Below, one piece after another: positions 5,998 through 12,420 of a stretch of 12,570 nucleotides of DNA (positions within the stretch are counted from its first letter, which is position 1; every line of letters starts with the position of its first letter). Location of the stretch: assembly GCA_028275005.1 (NCBI GenBank), contig JAQCNN010000230.1:1-12570 (forward strand), given 5' to 3'. Under the pieces are notes generated by a model. It ran no database searches. It was not told the DNA's origin and was given only the letters and a program-made list of their open reading frames with translations. This DNA is from Salinirussus sp. GTDB taxonomy: Archaea > Halobacteriota > Halobacteria > Halobacteriales > Haloarculaceae. The translations under genes were made by a program, and so were the position numbers.

Positions 5998-8403
5998 CTA
6001 TCTGGCCTCTGTCAGCTCGTCGGGCTCGATCCGTGACAGCCGCATCGCGTTACCGGTCACACCCAGACTCATCCCCATGTCGCCGACGACGACCGCGACG
6101 GCAACGCTGACAAGCCCGAGCGGGACGCCGAGTGCGAGCAGTGCCTTTACCCCCAGACTCGCCCAGATGTTCTGCCTGATGACGCCGTTTGCGGTGTGTG
6201 ACAGCGCGTACAGGTACGGCAGCTTCCCGATATCGTCGCTCATCAGCGCGACATCGGCGGTCTCCAGGGCGGTGTCCGTCCCGGCCGCACCCATCGCGAC
6301 ACCGACGTCGGCGGTCGCGAGCGCGGGGGCGTCGTTGACCCCGTCGCCGACCATCGCAACCTCGCCGTACTTCGCCTGCAGTTCCTCGACAGCCCCGACC
6401 TTCTCCTCGGGAAGCAGGTCCGCGCGGTACTCCTCGACACCGACCTCGCCGGCGATAGCCCGGGCGGTCCCCTCGTTGTCGCCAGTGAGCATCACGACGT
6501 GCTCGACACCCGACGCCTGTAGTTCCTCGACGGCCCGCGCCGAGCCGGGACGTACCTCGTCGGCGATGGCGATGGCACCCAACAGCTCCTGCTCGGTCCC
6601 GACGAGGACGACTGTCTTACCCTCCCCCTCGAGTTCGGCGAGTGTCCCCCCGGCGAACGGTTCGTCGCCGGCCACCGCGCCCGTTGCCGGTGTCCCGCCA
6701 TCGGACCGAAGGTCAGAGGAGGAAGAACCCCCGGTCACCTCGCTCCCGGCGGCGTCCGCCCCGTGTGCCCCCAGCTCAAAGCCCAACCCCTCGAACAGCG
6801 CGGGCTTGCCCGCGTAGTACGTCTCGCCGTCGATGTTGGCCCGGATACCCCTGCCGGTCAGGCTCTCGAAGCCCGTCGGCTCGAGACGGTCGTCGACGCC
6901 GGCGTCACCGGCGTGAGCACGGACGGCCTGTGCGATCGGGTGCTCGCTGCGTCGCTCCAGGCTGGCGGCGTAGCGCAACAGCCTCGACCTGTCGGCTCCC
7001 TCGGCCGGGACGACGTCGGTGACCGTGAGTTCGCCCCGGGTGAGTGTGCCCGTCTTGTCGAGGGCAACGGCGTCAACCTCGCCCATCGTCTCGAGGTGGT
7101 TACCTCCCTTTACCAGGACGCCGTTTTTGGCGGCGCTCGTGACCCCGGAGACCACCGAGACCGGCGTCGAGATGACAAAGGCACAGGGACAGGCGATCAC
7201 CAGGAGCGTGAGCCCGCGGACGAACCACGCCCTCCAGTCGGCGGCGAAGGTGACCGCGTACCCTGCCACCTCGACCGAGACGGGCTCGGCGATGAGCAGC
7301 GGCGGGACTAGTGCCGTGAGCGCCGCCAGCACGACCACCACGGGCGTGTAGTAGCCCGCAAACCGGTCGACGAACTGCTCCTTCTCGGTCTGTCCCTCCT
7401 GTGCCCCCTGGACCATCTCGATGACCCGCGAGAGCGTGGAGTCACCGGCTGTCGAGGTAACCTCTACCTCCAGGTAGCCCGCCTCGTTGACCGTGCCGGC
7501 GTAGACCTCGTCGCCCGCGGCCTTGTCGACGGGGACGCTCTCGCCGGTGATCGGCGACTCGTCGACCGCACTCTCGCCCTCGCCGACCGTCCCGTCGAGC
7601 GGGACCTTCTCGCCGGGTCGGACCACCACGGTCTCGCCGACCGCCACGTCGTCGGCCGGGACCGTCATCTCCGCACCGTCGCGGCGGACGGTCGCCTCGT
7701 CGGGTGACAGCTCCATTAGCTCCCGCAGGGAGTCACGCGCCCGGTCCATCGCGTAGTCCTCGAGCAGTTCCGCGACGCTGAACAGGACCGCAAGCGTCGC
7801 CGCCTCGACAACGTAGCCAATGGCCGTGGCGGCGATGATCGCCGTCCCCATCAGCAGGTCGATATCGAGACTCAGGTTCCTCGCGGAGTAGTACCCGCCG
7901 CGGACGACCGGGTAGCCGGCGACCACGACCGCTCCGAAAAAGAGAAGATCGGCGAGGTGCAGCGGGTAGTCGAACACGCTCGCGACCGCTGGATTCTGGC
8001 CCGCGAGCACGAACTCGACGAGAAGTCCGATGGTGAGGGCGACCGCGCCGGCAAGCGTCTTGAGTGCCCGCGGACTCGTCCACACCTCGGTCGGCGGTGC
8101 GATATCGACGCCCTCGGGCTGGTCGGCACCCTCGGCGCCTGTCCCGTCACCGACCACCTCGTAGCCGGCCCCCTCGACGGCGTCGACCACGCCTGCCTCG
8201 TCCACGCGGCCGGTGTCGTAGGTGACCGTCGCCGTCCCGGTGGTCGGCTGGAGTGCCGCGTCGACGACCCCGTCGACGCGTCCGAGGCTGTTGTCGACTT
8301 TCCCCGCACAGGACGGACAGTCCATCTCCGGCACGGCGAGACGGACGGTCACCTCCCCGTTCCCGTCACCGGCCGCCCGTCCCACTCCATCGTCGTCAGT
8401 CAT
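5998..8403 (-). CDS. P1B-type heavy-metal-translocating ATPase (Zn/Cd/Pb class)
   Basis: An 801-residue membrane pump that exports a soft divalent metal using ATP. In order: an N-terminal heavy-metal-associated domain with MDCPSC (residues 27-32); membrane helices from about residue 110; the actuator TGES loop; the membrane CPC motif (Cys405-Pro-Cys407); phosphorylated Asp449 in DKTGTLT; the SEHP motif (His488-Pro489); and GDGVND (686-691). The last two helices fit the P1B-2 pattern: Asn745, seven residues, Lys753, then Asp775-Met-Gly. This points to Zn2+/Cd2+/Pb2+ (ZntA/CadA type) rather than copper. Residues about 543-585 are a Gly/Ser/Ala-rich insertion in the nucleotide-binding domain. 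ATG 8403 is preferred over the adjacent GTG 8406. A regulator gene ends 55 nt upstream on the same strand, with a palindrome in the gap. Confidence 0.95.
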   Translation of the reverse strand: MTDDDGVGRAAGDGNGEVTVRLAVPEMDCPSCAGKVDNSLGRVDGVVDAALQPTTGTATVTYDTGRVDEAGVVDAVEGAGYEVVGDGTGAEGADQPEGVDIAPPTEVWTSPRALKTLAGAVALTIGLLVEFVLAGQNPAVASVFDYPLHLADLLFFGAVVVAGYPVVRGGYYSARNLSLDIDLLMGTAIIAATAIGYVVEAATLAVLFSVAELLEDYAMDRARDSLRELMELSPDEATVRRDGAEMTVPADDVAVGETVVVRPGEKVPLDGTVGEGESAVDESPITGESVPVDKAAGDEVYAGTVNEAGYLEVEVTSTAGDSTLSRVIEMVQGAQEGQTEKEQFVDRFAGYYTPVVVVLAALTALVPPLLIAEPVSVEVAGYAVTFAADWRAWFVRGLTLLVIACPCAFVISTPVSVVSGVTSAAKNGVLVKGGNHLETMGEVDAVALDKTGTLTRGELTVTDVVPAEGADRSRLLRYAASLERRSEHPIAQAVRAHAGDAGVDDRLEPTGFESLTGRGIRANIDGETYYAGKPALFEGLGFELGAHGADAAGSEVTGGSSSSDLRSDGGTPATGAVAGDEPFAGGTLAELEGEGKTVVLVGTEQELLGAIAIADEVRPGSARAVEELQASGVEHVVMLTGDNEGTARAIAGEVGVEEYRADLLPEEKVGAVEELQAKYGEVAMVGDGVNDAPALATADVGVAMGAAGTDTALETADVALMSDDIGKLPYLYALSHTANGVIRQNIWASLGVKALLALGVPLGLVSVAVAVVVGDMGMSLGVTGNAMRLSRIEPDELTEAR

Positions 8404-8427
8404 CACTCACAGCTACGGCTGTCGGTA

Positions 8428-8435
8428 GGATAAGC
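8428..8435 (-). promoter_or_regulatory. TATA-like box of the metal ATPase gene
   Basis: GCTTATCC on the minus strand is centred about 28 nt upstream of ATG 8403. This fits a leaderless transcript separate from that of the regulator gene. Confidence 0.5.
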
Positions 8436-8440
8436 CTTGA

Positions 8441-8454
8441 TTGGAATATTCCAA
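8441..8454. promoter_or_regulatory. Perfect 14-bp palindrome upstream of the ATPase promoter
   Basis: TTGGAATATTCCAA is a perfect dyad in the 55-bp gap between the regulator stop and the ATPase start. It ends 5 bp upstream of the TATA-like box, about 38-51 bp before the ATPase ATG. This placement suits an upstream activator site, or an operator that blocks TFB at the BRE next to the TATA box. The adjacent HTH_10 protein is the natural candidate to bind it, but no binding is shown. Confidence 0.55.
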
Positions 8455-8458
8455 ACGC

Positions 8459-9202
8459 TCAGAGCGGGGTCGGCGGCTGCTCGGTCTGCGTGCCGGCGAC
8501 GCGTTGCTTCGCCAGGTGTTCCTCGGCTCGCCGGAGCCGGTAGGTGAGTGTCGACCGGGGGATGTCGAGGTGGGTGGCGAGGTCACCGACGTCGACCTCC
8601 CGGGGGGACTCGTAGTAGCCGTGCTCGACGGCGGCCCGGATTGCGGCCTCCTGTTCCGGGGAGAGCGTGTCGACGTCCTGCCCCGTCTCCACGGCTGCCG
8701 ACGCGTCACCCGCACGGAGCATCTCCATCCGCGCACAGTCGCCGACCGCCGTCTCGAGCGCGTCGAAAAACGCAGCCACGTCACCGTCTCCGGGGTGGAT
8801 GAGCCGCCACGTGTAGTGTCGCCCCTCGTGGCGCGTCTCGAACAACACGCCGTCCCCGAGGTGAGCCCGGGCGATGTGTGGAACGGACGCACAGGTCGGC
8901 GTGCGCTCCCAGTGGGAGTAGAGCACGAGCGTGTCGCCGGTGTGGTCGAGCACCTCGGTGGACTGGGTGGCGTTGCAGTCCTCGGTGGCCAGACAGTCGG
9001 CGTAGTAGTCGGTGTCCAGAAATGTGGTCTCGATATCCCCGAGTGCCGCCGGCGTCCCTGTCGCGTGGTCGACGCGCCAGAGATGCTCGGCGGTCGCGTG
9101 TAGCGAAAGCGAGCGGATCCGGGCGTCGGGGTGGGCCGCGAGCGTGTCGGCAACCCTGTTGCAACCCGGCTCGTACTCGAGGGCAAAGACGAGTTCCCGC
9201 AT
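8459..9202 (-). CDS. Bat-type HTH_10 transcriptional regulator, probable regulator of the metal ATPase
   Basis: A 247-residue protein. The C-terminal HTH_10 domain (about residues 179-231) has the classic haloarchaeal pattern LSPEQEAAIRAAVEHGYYESPREVDVGDLA... followed by a recognition helix with STLTYRLRRAEEHL. The N-terminal 175 residues form the sensor-like region found in Bat relatives. It is rich in Cys (14, 70, 76, 104, 156) and His (24, 35, 40, 46, 87, 97, 109, 114, 125, 129, 136), so metal or redox sensing is plausible. ATG 9202 is chosen because a TATA-like box lies 26 nt upstream and the in-frame upstream residues look unlike protein. It lies directly before the ATPase on the same strand, which suggests control of that pump; this is inference from context. 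Confidence 0.85.
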   Translation of the reverse strand: MRELVFALEYEPGCNRVADTLAAHPDARIRSLSLHATAEHLWRVDHATGTPAALGDIETTFLDTDYYADCLATEDCNATQSTEVLDHTGDTLVLYSHWERTPTCASVPHIARAHLGDGVLFETRHEGRHYTWRLIHPGDGDVAAFFDALETAVGDCARMEMLRAGDASAAVETGQDVDTLSPEQEAAIRAAVEHGYYESPREVDVGDLATHLDIPRSTLTYRLRRAEEHLAKQRVAGTQTEQPPTPL

Positions 9203-9223
9203 ACACCTGATTGTGTGTGACGC

Positions 9224-9233
9224 AATATAACCC
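9224..9233 (-). promoter_or_regulatory. TATA box of the HTH_10 regulator gene
   Basis: GGTTATATTG on the minus strand is centred about 26 nt upstream of ATG 9202, giving a leaderless transcript. Between it and the start is ACAC-N6-GTGT (9203-9216), a weak inverted repeat over the presumed transcription start that could be an autoregulatory site. Confidence 0.5.
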
Positions 9234-9235
9234 AC

Positions 9236-9560
9236 CGGGCGAAGTGCCGCGTACTGGCGTCACGTCGTTGGTCAGTGTAACAGAGTGCGCGGAGTGTGTT
9301 TCGGCACCGTTAGCCGAACGTGCTCGGAGCTGTTCTGGACGAAACTGTGACCGTTCCCGGTCGGTATCTAATCGGACAGCGATCACCCTGACGCCGCATC
9401 CGAAGGAACCTTTCACCCCTCTACAACACTATTACGCCCTCCTGTACGTTGATTTCAGGGAACTGCAACCCCTCTGGAACGAATGTTCTGAGCTGGAAGT
9501 CCACCCAGGGGTAAACCGTACTCTTTCAGGGTCATAGAAATACAGATACGTTCAGTATTG
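9236..9560. other. Region without a convincing gene, start of the AT-richer block
   Basis: The GC content falls visibly from about 9240. A plus-strand frame (9211-9537, 108 codons) is open, but its first part has Arg/Ser-rich composition, it has no ribosome binding site, and its start overlaps the regulator promoter. A minus-strand 26-codon frame (9455-9535) is equally unsupported. The octamer ACCCCTCT occurs twice (near 9415 and 9467). I see no tRNA, no CRISPR repeat and no transposase remnant. A small RNA or decayed gene cannot be excluded. Confidence 0.4.
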
Positions 9561-9585
9561 GCCTGTCGACAACATTCAGACAGGC
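9561..9585 (-). terminator. Hairpin spanning the stop of the small zinc-binding gene
   Basis: GCCTGTC (9561-9567) and GACAGGC (9579-9585) make a perfect 7-bp stem with an 11-nt loop. The stop codon (9576-9578) lies in the loop and the last codons lie in one arm. No T-tract follows directly, so this may be a terminator or a 3'-end stability element. Confidence 0.35.
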
Positions 9586-9785
9586 ATAGTGTCCGGCTCT
9601 TCTCCGGAGTCGCTTCTATCTCTGGAGTCAGCAGCCTCCTCGTTGAGTTCTATCCACCCTTCCTGGTCTAACTCCGTGACACAGTCGTCGCAAAGCACCT
9701 TCGCTCCGAGGCATTCGGAGTGGTCTAAAGCTACAGTATAGCGGCTTGACGCCGGCTCAGCACAGATGAAACAGCTGTCGCCCAT
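9576..9785 (-). CDS. Small CxxC...CxxC zinc-binding protein
   Basis: A 69-residue acidic protein. Two CxxC pairs, Cys5-Cys8 (CFIC) and Cys32-Cys35 (CDDC), are separated by 23 residues that also hold His22 and Cys25. This is a treble-clef or zinc-ribbon style site. The C-terminal third is Asp/Glu/Ser-rich and probably disordered. ATG 9785 is chosen because the zinc motif begins five residues in and an AGATATTACC box lies about 29 nt upstream. The frame is open to a GTG at 9851, which would add 22 residues without a motif. Such small zinc-finger proteins are common in haloarchaea and mostly have no known role. It stands alone, downstream of a repeat cluster and the histidine kinase on the same strand. 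No function can be assigned. Confidence 0.6.
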   Translation of the reverse strand: MGDSCFICAEPASSRYTVALDHSECLGAKVLCDDCVTELDQEGWIELNEEAADSRDRSDSGEEPDTMPV

Positions 9786-9809
9786 TTTTCGCTCTGTAAA
9801 GTTGTCAAT

Positions 9810-9819
9810 GGTAATATCT
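9810..9819 (-). promoter_or_regulatory. TATA-like box of the small zinc-binding gene
   Basis: AGATATTACC on the minus strand is centred about 29 nt upstream of ATG 9785. It supports the shorter start and a leaderless transcript. Confidence 0.35.
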
Positions 9820-9881
9820 GTATCGATATCCCTCGAGGCGGAGCTATACACTGCTCACAAGTTGGCCTGTGCAAGTCCTAC

Positions 9882-10042
9882 TGAGCAAATGGGTACGACT
9901 CAAAGCGTCGTACTCGGGCACCCTGGATTAACTGTGCCACCACTGGTACCGCACTGAGCAGGGTAGCTAAAAATTCGCAAGTGACAGAGTACGACTCCAA
10001 GACTGCAATAACGTACCCGTTGCTCACAGGAGGTGAGAGCAA
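9882..10042. repeat. Compact cluster of inverted and direct repeats between the zinc-binding gene and the histidine kinase
   Basis: TGAGCAAATGGGTACG (9882-9897) recurs inverted as CGTACCCGTTGCTCA (10012-10026), with one change and one gap. Inside are a perfect 7-bp hairpin GTACGAC/GTCGTAC (9893-9899 with 9907-9913, 7-nt loop), GGCAC/GTGCC (9917-9921 with 9934-9938), and GTCGTACTC (9907-9915) inverted against GAGTACGAC (9987-9995). GGGTACGACTCAAAG (9891-9905) also recurs directly as GAGTACGACTCCAAG (9987-10001). A further CTCAC/GTGAG hairpin (10023-10037) closes the cluster. A five-T run on the minus strand (9970-9974) may end the kinase transcript. The region could be a structured RNA, a small non-autonomous element or a protein-binding array. 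No coding potential is convincing. Confidence 0.5.
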
Positions 10043-10095
10043 TACCCAACAACCAGTACAGTGTATCCACGCCGTACCGGTATCACGTCGCTGAC

Positions 10096-11865
10096 TCACT
10101 CGGAGTCAATGTCAACCCCCGTAATCTCAAACCGTGCCCCACCCTCGGCACTCTCTGTGAGGTGTATCTCCCAGCCGTGTGCTTCAACGACGTCACTCAC
10201 AATCGAGAGCCCAAATCCGGTGCCGTGGTCGGTGGTCGTGTAGCCCGCCTCGAACACATCGTCTCGCTCGTCTTCGGGGATTCCGTCCCCGTCGTCTGCA
10301 ACATAGAATCCGTCTTCGAGCTCGCCGATAGTGATTGTCACAGCCTGCGCCGTGTGTTCAACTGCATTCCGCAGCAGGTTCTCGAACACCTGTGCCAGTC
10401 GTCCTCGGTCGGCCTGAACAGTGCCGCCGACATCGAGACGAACCGTTGCGTCGGTCGTCTCGATGTTTTGCCAGCAGCTCCGGAACAGTTCGGCGAGGTC
10501 GACCGGCTCCGTGCCACTCACCTGCTCATCTGTCCGGGCCAGCTGAAGAAGATCCCCGATGAGGTCGTCCATTCGAGTCAGTGCTGACTCGATACTCTCG
10601 ATTCGGTCGCTGTCGCATTCCTCGCGCAGGAGTTCCAGATTCCCCTCCGCAACAGAAAGTGGATTACGAAGGTCGTGGCTCACAACGCTTGCAAACTTAT
10701 CAAGTCGTTTATTCTGGCGTTTGAGTTTCTGTGTTCGGGCTTTCCGCTCGGAGATGTCCCGCAGGATTCCAGCAGAACCGTTGAAGTATTCGCCCTCATA
10801 TGGGAGGGCAGTCATATGGTCTTCACAGGGGATTGCCCTGCCGCTCTTCGACTGGATTTCCGTCTCGAAGTATGCGTTGTCAGCCCCTTCGGAAGACAGT
10901 ATCCGCCTGAGATTTGCCCGTCCCTGCTCGATGGCCGTTTCGTCCTTGACCATTGATATAGCGTTCCCGAGCAGTTCATCCTGTTGATAACCGAACGTCT
11001 CGACGAAGGACTCATTGACAAACTCGAATCGACCATCTTCGTCGAGCACGTACACAGGGTCTTCGAGTACTTCGATGAGCGCACTGTACCGGTTGAGGTG
11101 CTTTTGAGACTGGACCTTGTCAGAGACATCCTGTACCGTACAGACCATCATGCCCTTGACAGTTGTCGAGACAATACAATCCTTTGTGAATGTCTCACCA
11201 TCAGCACGGAGACCAGTTGTCCGAACCCGATGCTGTTCAGTTTCGTCAGCGTCAACGAACAGCTCGTCCCGAATGTACCCCTCCTCCTCGTCTGGATAGA
11301 GTGCCGTCCAGTGTTCGCCAATTAGCCCAGTAGGGTCGGTGTGATGGATATCAGCGTACGCCTGATTCACATTAACATGATAGCCATCTGAATCGATAAT
11401 CGCGATCCCCTCCTGTGCGGTTTCGATGGCGTCCGCCTGCCGCTGGTGTCGCTGCTGTGCACGTGCTCGCTCAACAACTGTCTCGATACGATTTGCAAGC
11501 ACGGTGAAGTGGTCTGTGCCACTCTCCTTCTGTAGATAGTCGGTTGCTCCAGCCGAGATAGCATCACTGGCAACCTCCTCGGAGCCCTTCCCTGTGTAAA
11601 GAATAAACGGAAGTTGCGGATACTTCCTTCGGACAGCTTTGAGGAACTCGATCCCGTTCTGACCGGGCATATCGTAGTCGGAGATGATGCAGTCGAACGT
11701 GGAATCAGCGAGGCGGGTGAGCCCGTCGCTCGCACTGGCTACTGTTTCGGTGTCGAATCGGTCGTCCTCCCGCTGAAGGAAGGCTGTGGCCATCTCGGCG
11801 AAGTCCAGTTGGTCATCGACGTGGAGGACACGGATCCTATCCGTACGTTCCACTCGGCCAGCCAT
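10096..11865 (-). CDS. Receiver-PAS-PAS-histidine kinase
   Basis: A 589-residue signalling protein with no membrane segment, so cytoplasmic. An N-terminal receiver domain (about 11-125) has Asp17/Asp18 in LHVDDQ, phosphoacceptor Asp63 in ISDYDMPG, Thr91 and Lys113. Two PAS domains follow (about 140-255 and 260-375), the second ending in the usual RDISERKA. The HisKA domain has phosphoacceptor His397 in FASVVSHDLRNPL. The HATPase_c domain has the N-box ENLLRN (495-500), DDGDGIP (524-530) and HGTGFGLSIV (547-556). All catalytic residues are present. A receiver placed ahead of PAS and kinase domains is common in haloarchaea. No separate output regulator is adjacent, so its partner and signal are unknown. 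ATG 11865 is the clear start, with the receiver beginning about ten residues later. Base composition is AT-richer than the left block. Confidence 0.93.
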   Translation of the reverse strand: MAGRVERTDRIRVLHVDDQLDFAEMATAFLQREDDRFDTETVASASDGLTRLADSTFDCIISDYDMPGQNGIEFLKAVRRKYPQLPFILYTGKGSEEVASDAISAGATDYLQKESGTDHFTVLANRIETVVERARAQQRHQRQADAIETAQEGIAIIDSDGYHVNVNQAYADIHHTDPTGLIGEHWTALYPDEEEGYIRDELFVDADETEQHRVRTTGLRADGETFTKDCIVSTTVKGMMVCTVQDVSDKVQSQKHLNRYSALIEVLEDPVYVLDEDGRFEFVNESFVETFGYQQDELLGNAISMVKDETAIEQGRANLRRILSSEGADNAYFETEIQSKSGRAIPCEDHMTALPYEGEYFNGSAGILRDISERKARTQKLKRQNKRLDKFASVVSHDLRNPLSVAEGNLELLREECDSDRIESIESALTRMDDLIGDLLQLARTDEQVSGTEPVDLAELFRSCWQNIETTDATVRLDVGGTVQADRGRLAQVFENLLRNAVEHTAQAVTITIGELEDGFYVADDGDGIPEDERDDVFEAGYTTTDHGTGFGLSIVSDVVEAHGWEIHLTESAEGGARFEITGVDIDSE

Positions 11866-11889
11866 GTTTGACCTTATTTCCCTATCAGG

Positions 11890-11938
11890 AAAAATGTCAG
11901 TAAAGTAGTCGCCACTGTCGACTGGGTAGATGCGACTA
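11890..11938 (-). terminator. Hairpin plus T-tract after the small frameshifted gene
   Basis: TAGTCGC (11906-11912) and GCGACTA (11932-11938) form a perfect 7-bp stem. On the minus strand this is followed by a TTTAC stretch and then five Ts (11890-11894). It begins 4 nt beyond the stop at 11942-11944, so it marks that stop, rather than the one at 11977, as the original gene end. The T run may also belong to the kinase promoter. Confidence 0.45.
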
Positions 11939-11941
11939 TCA

Positions 11942-12240
11942 CTAAATATCTGTCCGAGGAGGGCCTGTCAGTAGGTTCAGCAGCGCCTGAGATTGCGGTG
12001 AGAAGCTGCTGAACTGGGTCGAGAAGTTCTCGACAGGGTGTCTGGAAAGCTGTTCCGCCGACTCCTCAGATAGCTTCCCAGCGTACACAACGTAACAATC
12101 AGCTCACTCGCTACTTCATCCTCGTCCTTATTCAGCGGAGACACCCTTTCCCGCTCGACCTCGTCCATCGTCTCACCGATTCTCCGTTTGACCGTCTCGA
12201 AACCGAGGTCGTTGTCAAGCCGTGGAATTGCCTGTGTCAT
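11942..12240 (-). pseudogene. Small haloarchaeal-type protein gene, apparently split by a -1 frameshift
   Basis: From ATG 12240 the frame gives a protein-like acidic sequence (MTQAIPRLDNDLGF, then ETMDEVERERVSPLNKDEDEVAS). Near 12100-12080 it turns Arg/Ser-rich and stops at 11977. The next frame is open from 12103 to TAG 11944-11942 and reads YVVYAGKLSEESAEQL, then HPVENFSTQFSSFSPQ, which looks like real protein. The two halves join by a -1 shift, or equally by one lost base, at about 12104-12080, to give roughly 98 residues. A hairpin and T-tract follow the second stop, which supports the joined model. I do not recognise the family. A sequencing error, a real mutation, or programmed shifting are all possible. 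It is alone between secY and the kinase, all on the minus strand. Confidence 0.45.
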
Positions 12241-12380
12241 CGGCGTAGATACACGCTATTACGGCACATATCTGCCAAAGCGAGTAGTGGTTTCTCCGTC
12301 ATCGCAGGCTCAAGACAAAAGGATTGACGCCATGACATCAGAGGCTCTCGTATCTATCTGCGAAGGAGTTTCAGGAATCG
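12241..12380. other. Intergenic region with no convincing gene
   Basis: This stretch upstream of the small split gene is AT-rich. A plus-strand frame (12188-12403) crosses it but is antisense to that gene in its first part and has no ribosome binding site or TATA box. Nothing else is seen. Confidence 0.4.
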
Positions 12381-12399
12381 AAAAGACGCTTGAGCGTCT
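12381..12399 (-). terminator. Terminator of secY
   Basis: AGACGC (12384-12389) and GCGTCT (12394-12399) form a 6-bp stem with a 4-nt loop. On the minus strand this is followed at once by TTTT (12381-12384), the last base overlapping the stem. It lies 21 nt beyond the secY stop, the expected position for a transcript end. Confidence 0.6.
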
Positions 12400-12420
12400 A
12401 TAAGCAGAGGTCGAGTGAGA

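Noticed and set aside
9455..9535. 26-codon minus-strand frame with ATG start
   Set aside because: Too short, no motif, only a weak upstream AT-rich stretch.
9211..9537. 108-codon plus-strand frame upstream of the regulator
   Set aside because: It begins inside the regulator promoter, has an Arg/Ser-rich unstructured translation and no start signals. A conserved C-terminal half is not excluded but cannot be supported here.
9878..10099. Possible tRNA or tRNA remnant (a translated frame ends in RRFESYPFAQ, like tRNA-shadow peptides)
   Set aside because: There is no T-loop TTC, no matching 7-bp acceptor stem and no valid anticodon loop (the hairpin loop is GCTTTGA). The stems fit the repeat cluster instead.
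12332..12403. Short plus-strand frame starting MTSEALVSICEG
   Set aside because: Only 23 codons, no promoter signal, and its 3' part overlaps the secY terminator hairpin.
9236..12420. CRISPR array, transposase or integrase in the AT-rich block
   Set aside because: No regularly spaced repeats of CRISPR length and no transposase or integrase motifs in any frame were seen.
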